A stretch of 64,000 nt of DNA, taken from the NCBI GenBank assembly GCA_018064885.1, contig JAGHUI010000023.1:83909-147908 (forward strand). The letters run 5' to 3'. A program made the position numbers and the translations under genes. This document shows, piece after piece, positions 52,914-61,330 of this stretch. The notes under the pieces were generated by a model, which saw only the letters and a program-made list of their open reading frames with translations, was not told where the DNA came from and ran no database searches. This DNA is from Candidatus Minthosoma equi. GTDB taxonomy: Bacteria; Bacteroidota; Bacteroidia; Bacteroidales; Bacteroidaceae. How positions within the stretch are numbered: the stretch's first letter is position 1; every line of letters starts with the position of its first letter.

Positions 52914-54245
52914 TTATTGATATACTTTTCTCTTATCTACCACTCGCACGGCCTTGCCTTCTGAGACAGGAAGCGTACCCTTCGGAACGAGTTTAACAAT
53001 TGGAGTGAGAAGGATTTCGTCCTTGAGAGCGCGAGTGACATCCTTTTGGAGCTTCTGCAAACGCTGGAAGTCATCGGTGAAAAGTTCTTCGAGCTCAACC
53101 TCAACGGTCATGTTGTCATTGTCGTCATCGGTGGTAAGAGTGATGAGATAGTTGCTTGCAAGTTCTGAGAACTGCATAAGAATCTTCTCTATCTGGATTG
53201 GGAAAATGTTTACTCCCTTGAGCACCATCATATCGTCTGAGCGTCCCTTCATGCGGTCAATGCGTACATGGTTTCGTCCGCATGGACATGTGCGTCCAAG
53301 AACACGAGTGAGATCGCGTGTGCGATAGCGGAGAAGAGGCATTGCCTCACGGCAAATGCTGGTGAGGACGAGTTCTCCTATTTCTCCATCTGGCACAGGT
53401 TCAAGAGTTTCCGGATCAACGATTTCCACTATATAGTAATCTTCCCAGAAGTGAAGTCCGTTCTGTTCCTGACATTCGAAGCCGACACCAGGACCACACA
53501 TCTCTGACATGCCAAAGGAGTTGTATGCTTTAACACCAAACATTTCCTCAATACGCTTGCGCTGCTCCTCAGAGTGTGGTTCTGCACCAATGGCAAAAAC
53601 ACGAAGCTTTGTATCCTTTCGAGGATCAACACCTTCCTGATCCATGACTTCCTTAAGTCTGGTCAGATAGGATGGCACAGCATGAACCGCTGTTGTTCCG
53701 AAGTCTCTTATAAACTTAATCTGACGAAGGGAATTGCCGGCAGCTGCAGGCACGGTGAGCATGCCCATGCGCTCTGCTCCATACTGGAAACCGAGACCAC
53801 CTGTGAACATACCATAACCACTGGAGTTCTGGAACACGTCGTCAGGACGGAGACCTACCATCCAGAGGTTGCGAGCAACCTGATTTGCCCATTCATCAAG
53901 GTCTTTCTGAGTGTGAAGGATAACAGTTGGATTACCTGTTGTGCCTGATGAAGAATGAAGGCGTACACAGTTGCGAAGCGATGTACTGGCAATGCCGAAT
54001 GGATATGTGTCGCGAAGATCTTGTTTGGTTGTAAATGGAATCTTGCGAAGGTCATCAAGTGTCTTGATATCCTCAGGCTTCAATCCAACCTCTTCAAAAC
54101 GCTTCTTATAGAATGGCGAATTCATGCAATGCTTCACAGTGGCTTGGAGCTGTTCCAACTGGTAAGCCTCGATCTGCTCACGAGTCATGGTCTCCCTGTC
54201 CTTGTTGAAATACTGACAAGAATCGTCTGGTATAAACTTATTCAT
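52914..54245 (-). CDS. paaK: Phenylacetate-CoA ligase (copy 2)
   Basis: 443 residues. SSSGTTGNPTVILHTQKDL is the ATP/AMP loop, with GYGMFTGGLGFQYGAERMG, EMCGPGVGFECQ, YRTRDLTRVLGRTCPCGRNH and GRSDDMMVLKGVNIFP. Four cysteine-like positions around CPCG are usual for PaaK. It follows iorB by 25 nt. Confidence 0.93.
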   Translation of the reverse strand: MNKFIPDDSCQYFNKDRETMTREQIEAYQLEQLQATVKHCMNSPFYKKRFEEVGLKPEDIKTLDDLRKIPFTTKQDLRDTYPFGIASTSLRNCVRLHSSSGTTGNPTVILHTQKDLDEWANQVARNLWMVGLRPDDVFQNSSGYGMFTGGLGFQYGAERMGMLTVPAAAGNSLRQIKFIRDFGTTAVHAVPSYLTRLKEVMDQEGVDPRKDTKLRVFAIGAEPHSEEQRKRIEEMFGVKAYNSFGMSEMCGPGVGFECQEQNGLHFWEDYYIVEIVDPETLEPVPDGEIGELVLTSICREAMPLLRYRTRDLTRVLGRTCPCGRNHVRIDRMKGRSDDMMVLKGVNIFPIQIEKILMQFSELASNYLITLTTDDDNDNMTVEVELEELFTDDFQRLQKLQKDVTRALKDEILLTPIVKLVPKGTLPVSEGKAVRVVDKRKVYQ

Positions 54246-54270
54246 ATTATTATAATAATGAACATCTGAT

Positions 54271-54849
54271 TTACTTACTTGCCTTCACGCCTTCGTCAAA
54301 TGCTTTGAGGTTTGCCTCAACGATGGCCTCTCCCTTGCGTGCAAAGACTGTGGCAATAGCGTTTCTCAATTGTTCTATAGTAACGATTTCAATGTATGGA
54401 GCTGCCATGCCAAGAAGCACCATGTTAGCACCACGAGCATTGCCTGCATCTTTTGCAACTTGTTCAATATCAAGTTTAACAACTGTATTTGGAAGTGAGT
54501 CAAGCTCTGCGAATAGTGCTTCTTCCTCAGGATAGTTAGGGATATTGACAAATGGTTTGTTGCTTGTCACAATAACTCCATCCTTTGAGAGATAAGGAAG
54601 GTAGCGAAGTGACTCCATAGGTTCCATTGAAATAACCACGTCTGCACCGCCAAGAGCAATGAGATCGCTGTAGATTGTATCGGTTGAGAGGCGAAGGTTT
54701 GACTGCACATCGCCACCTCGCTGACTCATTCCGTGAACCTCAGCCTGCTTCAAATTGATTCCTGCCTTTGTTGCTGCTTCACCAATGATTGTCGCAATGG
54801 AGAGGATGCCTTGTCCTCCCACACCACACAAAATTATATCTTTTTTCAT
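54271..54849 (-). CDS. iorB: Indolepyruvate:ferredoxin oxidoreductase, beta subunit
   Basis: 192-residue gamma-type subunit of the 2-oxoacid oxidoreductase: CGVGGQGILSIATIIGEAA near the start and EVHGMSQRGGDVQSNLRL after it. With IorA it oxidises arylpyruvates to arylacetyl-CoA with ferredoxin, or runs in reverse. It overlaps iorA by ATGA-type 4 nt, showing coupled translation. Confidence 0.95.
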   Translation of the reverse strand: MKKDIILCGVGGQGILSIATIIGEAATKAGINLKQAEVHGMSQRGGDVQSNLRLSTDTIYSDLIALGGADVVISMEPMESLRYLPYLSKDGVIVTSNKPFVNIPNYPEEEALFAELDSLPNTVVKLDIEQVAKDAGNARGANMVLLGMAAPYIEIVTIEQLRNAIATVFARKGEAIVEANLKAFDEGVKASK

Positions 54850-56444
54850 TTCTGTGCCTCCTTTGCCTTTTTTGCCTCACGCGCATGACGTGCTGCTGTC
54901 TGAATACATTCTCTTCTTGGGATAATAACACTAACTCCCTCGTATGCAATCTCATCACGAATAAGCTGCGCAATGGCAGGAATGTTCTTTGGAAGCGGAG
55001 TGACAACATGAAGGTGCGCTGGGTCCATACCAAGACCAAGACAGATAGCTTCGAACTTGTTAGTACCAGCAGAATCCTGACCGCCAGTCATACCTGTTGT
55101 GAGGTTATCGGAAATGATAACGGTGATTGCACTATTCTCGTTGATGGCATCAAGAAGACCTGTCATACCAGAGTGAGTGAAAGTTGAGTCGCCAATAACA
55201 GCAAGCGCTGGACGAAGACCTGCATCTGCCGCACCCTTTGCCATTGTGATGGAAGCACCCATATCAACACATGATGAAAGAGCCTTGAATGGTGGAAGAG
55301 CACCGAGTGTGTAGCAACCAATATCACCAAACACACGTGCATCAGGATATTCCTCAATTATCTCACGAAGAGCAGCATAGACATCACGATGACCGCAACC
55401 CTGACAGAGCTGAGGAGGGCGTGCTGCAAGGTTCTTTGCAGGATCAAGAATAACAGGCATTTCCTTTCCGAGTGCCTTTGCAACACAATCTGGTGTGAGC
55501 TCACCCATACGTGGAAGATCGCCTGTGAGTCGTCCCTTGACAGGAGCAATATCACCAATGATGCGGCGAACATCTTCCTCAACCACAGGCTGTCCATCTT
55601 CAACAACGAGAATCTCGTCACATTCCTTTGCAAGAGTCATAATCTTCTCTGCAGGAAGAGGGTACTGGCTAACCTTGAGGATATTGGCATTATCACCAAC
55701 TGATTCCTTTACATAATTATATCCTATACCGCATGCTATGATACCGAGTTTCTTGTCTGCAATGCTTTCCACCTTGTTGAACACAGACTTTTCTGATGCC
55801 TCAACCATTGCAGTCTGCTTCTCAAGAAGTACTGCATATTTCTTCTTAGCAATGCCAGGAAGAAGAACCCACTGATCGGAAGATGGATTGAGCGCATTCT
55901 CTGCTTTTGGCTCTTTCACCTCTACTGCAGCTCGGCTATGAGCAAGACGAGTGACAACACGAAGAAGCACTGGCTCCTTAAGTTCCTCAGAGAGGTCGAA
56001 AGCTGCAGACATCATGTCGTATGCCTCCTGCTGTGTGGATGGCTCAAAAATTGGCACAAGAGCAAACTTGCCATAGAAGCGAGAGTCCTGCTCATTCTGG
56101 CTTGAGTGCATGGATGGATCATCGGCAGCAAGCACCACGAGACCTCCATTAGCGCCCGTAATGGCTGAATTGACAAATGCATCAGCACATACATTCATTC
56201 CCACATGCTTCATACAAACAAGAGCACGCTTACCAGCATAGCTCATACCAAGAGCCGCCTCCATAGCAGTCTTCTCGTTTGTACACCAACGGCTGTGAAT
56301 GCCACGCTCCTTAGCAATGGCATTGCCTTGAATAAATTCTGTAATTTCGGTTGACGGAGTGCCAGGATAAGCATACACGCCAGAAAGGCCAGCATGAATT
56401 GCTCCCAAAGCAATAGCTTCGTCACCAAGCAATAACTGTTTCAT
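54846..56444 (-). CDS. iorA: Indolepyruvate:ferredoxin oxidoreductase, alpha subunit, short form
   Basis: 532-residue thiamine-diphosphate enzyme. The pyruvate:ferredoxin-type N-terminal domain (GLSGVYAYPGTPSTEI) and the TPP-binding half (CQGCGHRDVYAAL, GDIGCYTLGALPPF, DNLTTGMTGGQDSAGT) are complete. The usual C-terminal 2x[4Fe-4S] ferredoxin domain is absent: the protein ends soon after PRRECIQTAARHA with no CxxCxxC motif, about 100 residues short of archaeal IorA. Electrons must then go elsewhere, perhaps to a separate ferredoxin. It is first in the operon; a -7 box lies at 56508-56515. Confidence 0.94.
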   Translation of the reverse strand: MKQLLLGDEAIALGAIHAGLSGVYAYPGTPSTEITEFIQGNAIAKERGIHSRWCTNEKTAMEAALGMSYAGKRALVCMKHVGMNVCADAFVNSAITGANGGLVVLAADDPSMHSSQNEQDSRFYGKFALVPIFEPSTQQEAYDMMSAAFDLSEELKEPVLLRVVTRLAHSRAAVEVKEPKAENALNPSSDQWVLLPGIAKKKYAVLLEKQTAMVEASEKSVFNKVESIADKKLGIIACGIGYNYVKESVGDNANILKVSQYPLPAEKIMTLAKECDEILVVEDGQPVVEEDVRRIIGDIAPVKGRLTGDLPRMGELTPDCVAKALGKEMPVILDPAKNLAARPPQLCQGCGHRDVYAALREIIEEYPDARVFGDIGCYTLGALPPFKALSSCVDMGASITMAKGAADAGLRPALAVIGDSTFTHSGMTGLLDAINENSAITVIISDNLTTGMTGGQDSAGTNKFEAICLGLGMDPAHLHVVTPLPKNIPAIAQLIRDEIAYEGVSVIIPRRECIQTAARHAREAKKAKEAQK

Positions 56445-56507
56445 TTTATAGGTTTTAGTATCTGTTATCTATATTCGTTCTATTTTTTGTTGCGAACAAA
56501 TTGCTTA

Positions 56508-56515
56508 CAAAGATA
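56508..56515 (-). promoter_or_regulatory. -7 box of the ior-paaK operon
   Basis: TATCTTTG on the minus strand about 64 bp before the iorA start. No good -33 box is found at the right distance. Confidence 0.5.
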
Positions 56516-56531
56516 ACGATTATTTGTTATT

Positions 56532-58097
56532 TTAATGCTTGTAGCACTCAAAAATAGTGTTAACAAGCTGCATATTCATCTTTTTTGTCACCAAACTGAC
56601 AACTACAACGACCACAAATCCACCTAACATTGCCACAGCACCGCAGTCGATAGGATTCATGAGTGAATTGCCCAAGAGCATGTTGACAAGCGTGAGCCCC
56701 ACACCCCATACAAAGCATGCCCATACACTAGCACGAGTAACACCCTTCCAATACAATCCAAGCATGAATGGAGCAAGGAAAGCGCCTGCAAGCGCACCCC
56801 ATGAGATACCCATAAGCTGAGCAATGAACTGAGGAGGATTGAGGGCTATCATAAGAGAGAGTGCAATGAAGAATACGATGAGTACTCGCATTACAACAAC
56901 CTTGCGACGCTCCACTTTCTCTGCCACAACATCATCTATCTGACCTTCTGCAACCTCGCCTGCAACAGATTTCTTGTCACGATAAATAAGGTCAAGTGTC
57001 ATGGTGGAAGATGACGTAAGCACAAGTCCTGCAAGGGTTGACATAGATGCAGAAAGCACCAAGAGAAGCACGAGGGCTATGAGGAAGTCAGGAAGTGTCT
57101 CAAGCATAGTTGGGACAATATTGTCATAGACAAACTTGCCCTTTTCCACACTGAATGCTGATGGCACGAAAAGTCGTCCGAAGCCTCCAAGGAAGTAGCA
57201 GCCTCCTGCCACGATGAGGGCAAAGATTGTGGAAATAATTGTGCCGCGCTTGATGGCAGATTCGTCAGTGATGCTATAGAACTTGCCCACCATCTGAGGT
57301 AGTCCCCATGTGCCAAGGGATGTGAGAATCACCACACCAAGAAGACTGAGAGGATTCGGTCCGAACCATGAAGCAAAGTCGCCAGCAGAGAAATTGGAAT
57401 AAAGCTCAGCGCCCTTCTGCGAGAGATCATCTCCATTTGGGGTCAAAGCCGCCATTTTATGCACAGCTTCAACAAGGCCGCCCTGACTATTGAGCACAAC
57501 AGCAATTACTGTTGTAATGCCAAAGAGCATGATGATGCCCTGAATGAAGTCATTGATAGCAGTCGCCTTATACCCTCCAAGAATCACATAAACAGCCGTC
57601 AAAGCAGCCATTGTCATTGCGCAGTATTCGTATGGCACACCAAAGCCCATTTCAAAGAGTTTGGAGATACCCATATAAACGCCTGCTGTATAAGGTATTA
57701 GAAACACGAAAGCAATGATGGATGCTGCAATGCGAAGTCCCTCGTCACCAAAACGAGTGCCAAAGAAATCAGGCATTGTGCGACTCTGTATATGCTGAGT
57801 CATTAGGCGTGTCCGCTTGCCAAGTATCATCCACGCAAGCAAAGAACCTATGAGTGCATTGCCCACGCCGATCCACGATGCAGACATACCATATTTCCAT
57901 CCAAACTGTCCTGCATAGCCAACAAAAACAACGGCAGAAAAATAGCTTGTTCCGTATGCAAAGGCTGTAAGCCATCCGCCTACATTACGTCCTCCAAGAA
58001 CAAATCCATCAACGGAATTTGCCTGCTTGCGTGAGTAGATACCCACACCCACCATAATCACGAGGAAGATTACAGTCAGAAGTATTTTGATTATCAT
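56532..58097 (-). CDS. Sodium/solute symporter (SSS family)
   Basis: 521-residue transporter with about 13 helices. GGRNVGGWLTAFAYGTSYFSAVVFVG at the start, a conserved Na+-site region GTWGLPQMVGKFYS and MSTLAGLVLTSSSTMTLDL are SSS (PutP-like) signatures. Substrate could be proline, another amino acid or an organic acid; its location beside the arylacetate module suggests an amino acid or aromatic acid. It follows the porin gene by 26 nt on the same strand. Confidence 0.9.
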   Translation of the reverse strand: MIIKILLTVIFLVIMVGVGIYSRKQANSVDGFVLGGRNVGGWLTAFAYGTSYFSAVVFVGYAGQFGWKYGMSASWIGVGNALIGSLLAWMILGKRTRLMTQHIQSRTMPDFFGTRFGDEGLRIAASIIAFVFLIPYTAGVYMGISKLFEMGFGVPYEYCAMTMAALTAVYVILGGYKATAINDFIQGIIMLFGITTVIAVVLNSQGGLVEAVHKMAALTPNGDDLSQKGAELYSNFSAGDFASWFGPNPLSLLGVVILTSLGTWGLPQMVGKFYSITDESAIKRGTIISTIFALIVAGGCYFLGGFGRLFVPSAFSVEKGKFVYDNIVPTMLETLPDFLIALVLLLVLSASMSTLAGLVLTSSSTMTLDLIYRDKKSVAGEVAEGQIDDVVAEKVERRKVVVMRVLIVFFIALSLMIALNPPQFIAQLMGISWGALAGAFLAPFMLGLYWKGVTRASVWACFVWGVGLTLVNMLLGNSLMNPIDCGAVAMLGGFVVVVVVSLVTKKMNMQLVNTIFECYKH

Positions 58098-58123
58098 GAT
58101 TTTAACGTTTAGAGTTTGCTATT

Positions 58124-59278
58124 TTAATTAAACCTTATCTGCATCTGGCACTGAAGTCCATGATATGCGCCATGAACAAACTCACCGCCAGCGGTATAAG
58201 CACTCTTGTATGTGTAGTTCACCTGGAAACGACATTTCTTATAGAACCAATACTGAAGACCAGCAACAAACTTGTGCTGATCCATGTGAAGATCGGTATT
58301 GAAGTTAAAGAAGTCGTAGCTGGCAATAACATCAAGCTGTTTTGCTACAGGCACACTTCCTGTCACATAAGCACCGCGACTAATGGCTTTGCCATCCTTA
58401 CCTTCAAGGTATTCACCATGGATGTTGATTGGCTTAGATTTCACATCGAAGCCAACACTGTAGCGATTACGCGTGTAGTCTTCGCCAACAGCAATGTCTG
58501 GGTTGTAGAGTGATGTTGCAATAGCATGGCCACGGCCAATCTGACCCGTAGCTATGAGGTTAAGTCCCTGCACTGGCTTATATTCTAAACGGCCAATGAA
58601 GTCCTTTTCGTTATTTCCATCTTTCTTGTTGATTCCCTGACCGTTCATCACATCAATCTCATAGCGGAGCTTGCCATCATTAGTCTGTCCGAAGAGAGAA
58701 AGACCAAGGTCACGACCATACTGAACACCAAGCAGAGGATCGCTGCCGCAACCAGTGAGGTATGTCACACCTTCCGAATAGACGTCAATGAGTTCTTGTG
58801 ATGTAGGAGAAAGGGGATTCTCGTAGCTAAGTCCATTCTTGAACTGGCCAAGGCGAACGGTGAGAGCCTTATTGTTCGTTATGCGATAATCAGTGTAGTA
58901 TTCCTGAACCACACTGCTGAAGTCATGCATAAAGAGGAATGACCAGCGATCTGTTATCTGAGCATTTGCCCAAAAAAGAACACGCTTTATTTCAAAGCTG
59001 TTTATATCCTTGCCACCCTTATGGTTGTAGAAAAAGCCACCCTGAGCATAGCCATGCAGCTGAATTCTTTTGGCAAGATCCTGAGTCCAATCAGGAGCGT
59101 TTGTCTGCATTGCCTGAAGAGCCGTGGCAAGAGTTGCATCAGACTCTGTTGCTTCCATTGTTTCTGTTTCTGATACTGCTGCATCGGTAATGATTTCATC
59201 CGACTGCTCTGCTCTCGCATGCACATACAACATACTGAAAAGCATGCTGAACATAAAAAATCTGAAAATCTTTCTCAT
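58124..59278 (-). CDS. Phosphate-selective-porin-type (OprO/P) outer-membrane porin
   Basis: 384 residues with a signal peptide (cleavage near residue 23), a short acidic Thr/Glu spacer (SETETMEATESD) and a 16-strand-like barrel: LHGYAQGGFFYNHKG, ITDRWSFLFMHDFSS, RLGQFKNGLSYENPLSPTS, ending CQMQIRFN. It belongs to the porin O/P family. The real substrate is unknown; co-transcription with the symporter suggests a shared uptake route. -7 box TATTTTTG at 59314-59321 (minus). Confidence 0.9.
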   Translation of the reverse strand: MRKIFRFFMFSMLFSMLYVHARAEQSDEIITDAAVSETETMEATESDATLATALQAMQTNAPDWTQDLAKRIQLHGYAQGGFFYNHKGGKDINSFEIKRVLFWANAQITDRWSFLFMHDFSSVVQEYYTDYRITNNKALTVRLGQFKNGLSYENPLSPTSQELIDVYSEGVTYLTGCGSDPLLGVQYGRDLGLSLFGQTNDGKLRYEIDVMNGQGINKKDGNNEKDFIGRLEYKPVQGLNLIATGQIGRGHAIATSLYNPDIAVGEDYTRNRYSVGFDVKSKPINIHGEYLEGKDGKAISRGAYVTGSVPVAKQLDVIASYDFFNFNTDLHMDQHKFVAGLQYWFYKKCRFQVNYTYKSAYTAGGEFVHGAYHGLQCQMQIRFN

Positions 59279-59438
59279 GTGATTATAATTTTAATGGTTT
59301 TAAATTCGATATGCAAAAATACACCTTTTTAGTAAAAAAGTTTTTCATTTTTTCACACATTCTTTCTTTTTGTCTATGAAAAAGTTCATTTTATCCTTTT
59401 TTGCAACCAAGTAACCCGAAAAAAAGAAGAAAAGTGAT

Positions 59439-59446
59439 TAACTTTG
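59439..59446 (+). promoter_or_regulatory. -7 box (TAACTTTG) of the DUF4833 gene
   Basis: It covers an in-frame upstream ATG at 59444, so translation must start at the next ATG (59465). Confidence 0.6.
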
Positions 59447-59464
59447 CACAAAAATCAGAACAAG

Positions 59465-59962
59465 ATGAACAAAAGACTTTCCACACTACTATGCATGCTC
59501 ACAATCTGTCTCAGCATGCTCGCAGCTTCTCCAGCAGGCCGCCTTTTCCACATTGAACGCAGCAAGAACAAGAACATCGTTTGCTATGATGTGCAGTTAA
59601 AGGGATCAACACTCAACATTGACAAACCGCTTGACAACTACTGGCTTCGCAACGAAACTGACGGAAGCCGCGAGGATCTCAGCTTCATCGAGAAAAAGAT
59701 GGCATACGGATATAAAGTCGTCAGCAAAGGCAACAACGAAGCAAACGTGAAGCTCACAGCTTACGACAAGCAGAGCATCCGCATCTGTCAGCGCAACGGC
59801 AAATGGGTTGGTTTAGTGAAAATCAATGGCGAAGAATGCCAATTGACAAAGATTTACGTTCAGGCAAACCCAAAGAATTCTCTCAAAGTGCTCTACATCG
59901 AACTCACAGGCACATCTACTGCTAGCGGCAAGGTTGTTACACAGAGAATCGAGAACAATTAA
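59465..59962 (+). CDS. DUF4833 family secreted protein
   Basis: 165 residues from the ATG at 59465 (MNKRLSTLLCML), giving a normal signal peptide ending near LAASPA. The body has FHIERSKNKNIVCYDVQ and NYWLRNETDGSREDLSFIEKKMAYGY, both typical of DUF4833. Beta-rich, periplasmic, function unknown. Monocistronic by its promoter, though the thioesterase gene follows 45 nt later. Confidence 0.85.
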   Translation: MNKRLSTLLCMLTICLSMLAASPAGRLFHIERSKNKNIVCYDVQLKGSTLNIDKPLDNYWLRNETDGSREDLSFIEKKMAYGYKVVSKGNNEANVKLTAYDKQSIRICQRNGKWVGLVKINGEECQLTKIYVQANPKNSLKVLYIELTGTSTASGKVVTQRIENN

Positions 59963-60007
59963 ATACACATATATAATATAAAGGAAAAATCTTCAAAATA
60001 GCCACAA

Positions 60008-60421
60008 ATGACTTTACTTGAAAAACTGAACGAAACCGACCGCTTTGCAAAAAGCATTGGAGCACAGATCACAGAGATGCGCGAAGGCTATGCAAAGGCG
60101 GAGCTGACAGTAGAAGAACGTCATCTGAACGGTGGAGGCGTGTGCCAAGGAGGAGTGATGTACACTCTTGCCGACCTTGCTTTTGCTGGCGTGGCAAACT
60201 GTCATGGCACTCTCACATTAGGCATCAGCAATACCATAACTTTCTTGAAATCAGGTCAGCTTGGCGATCACATCATCGCTGAATGCACCGAAGTGCTGGA
60301 TCATCGCAAGATGCCATACTGCGACATGAAAATCACCAACCAGAATGGTGATATTCTTGCCGTAATGACAGGACTTGCATACAGGATGAACCGTCCTTTC
60401 GAGTTCGATGCGCTCATGTAA
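60008..60421 (+). CDS. PaaI-family hotdog acyl-CoA thioesterase
   Basis: 137 residues, hotdog fold: EERHLNGGGVCQGGVMYTLADLAFA carries the catalytic HxxGxxxQGG-type loop and the active-site Asp/Glu of PaaI/YdiI-type thioesterases. It would hydrolyse aryl- or acyl-CoA; with the paaK/ior genes only 4 kb away an arylacetyl-CoA substrate is attractive but unproved. PHP gene follows 50 nt later. Confidence 0.9.
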   Translation: MTLLEKLNETDRFAKSIGAQITEMREGYAKAELTVEERHLNGGGVCQGGVMYTLADLAFAGVANCHGTLTLGISNTITFLKSGQLGDHIIAECTEVLDHRKMPYCDMKITNQNGDILAVMTGLAYRMNRPFEFDALM

Positions 60422-60471
60422 CTCATCTCCTCACAACCTCATACCCCCATACATAACCTCACAACCGAAAA

Positions 60472-61188
60472 TTGAAAACTTTAATCGACGTCCACACCCA
60501 TACTGTTGCCTCTGGACATGCTTTCAGCACTGTCAATGAGATGATTGCAGAGGCGCAGAATCATGGTCTTAAGATATTTGGCATTACGGAGCATGGGCCT
60601 GGCATTCCAGGAACATGCAATCCTATATATTTCCGAAACATGCATGTTATTCCGCGCCAGTACGGTGACATGCGTCTGCTGATGGGAGCAGAGGTCAACA
60701 TTCTTGACTACAATGGAACCGTTGACCTTGACGAACCTGTTTATCACGCATGTATGGATCACGTTATTGCCGGACTTCATCTCCTCTGCTACAAGGATGG
60801 CACTCACAGTCAGAACACATCCGCATTGCTTGGAGCCATAGAGAATCCTTTTGTCAACATCATCTCACACCCATGTGACGGAACAGCCAGCAGCTTTGAC
60901 ATTGAAGCTGTAGTCATGGCGGCAAAGAAGCACAACACCCTGCTTGAACTCAATAGCAGTTCGCTCAATCCATCACGCAACAAGCACCTTGCTCCCCCAA
61001 TGTTTGTAGAGATGCTGCAGCTTTGCAAGAAGCACGACACCCCAATCATTCTTGGTTCGGACGCGCACCACACATCCGCTATCTGCGATTATCGCTACGC
61101 CCTGCCCTTATTGGACGAGACGGATTTCCCAGAGGAATTGATAATTAACGATAAGCCAGAAATATTCTTGCAAATCATAAGTAAATAG
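60472..61188 (+). CDS. YcdX-type PHP-domain metal-dependent hydrolase
   Basis: 238 residues starting at TTG (TTGAAAACT), giving KTLIDVHTHTVASGHAFS, the first metal-binding motif HTH of PHP phosphatases. Other sites: EHGPGIPG, ISHPCDGTAS and LGSDAHHTSA. Length and motifs match the YcdX family. Function in vivo is not established; phosphoesterase activity is expected. A terminator follows at 61223. Confidence 0.92.
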   Translation: MKTLIDVHTHTVASGHAFSTVNEMIAEAQNHGLKIFGITEHGPGIPGTCNPIYFRNMHVIPRQYGDMRLLMGAEVNILDYNGTVDLDEPVYHACMDHVIAGLHLLCYKDGTHSQNTSALLGAIENPFVNIISHPCDGTASSFDIEAVVMAAKKHNTLLELNSSSLNPSRNKHLAPPMFVEMLQLCKKHDTPIILGSDAHHTSAICDYRYALPLLDETDFPEELIINDKPEIFLQIISK

Positions 61189-61222
61189 CAACATTTCTCA
61201 ACAATCATATAGATTAAGTAAC

Positions 61223-61264
61223 AAAATGCACTGAATTCCCAACAATTTCAGTGCATTTTTTATT
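61223..61264 (+). terminator. Terminator after the PHP hydrolase gene
   Basis: AAATGCACTGAA pairs with TTTCAGTGCATTT (about 11 bp, 10-nt loop), then a T-run. Confidence 0.9.
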
Positions 61265-61283
61265 TTCTATACATAATTTTATA

Positions 61284-61291
61284 TAAATTTG
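61284..61291 (+). promoter_or_regulatory. -7 box (TAAATTTG) of the DUF4859 gene
   Basis: Consensus -7 box 40 bp before the start; no clear -33. Confidence 0.5.
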
Positions 61292-61330
61292 CAAGACAAA
61301 GTATAACAATATCTATAAAAATATCAATTC

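Noticed and set aside
59444..59464. Upstream ATG for the DUF4833 gene
   Set aside because: It overlaps the TAACTTTG -7 box, so it should not be on the transcript.
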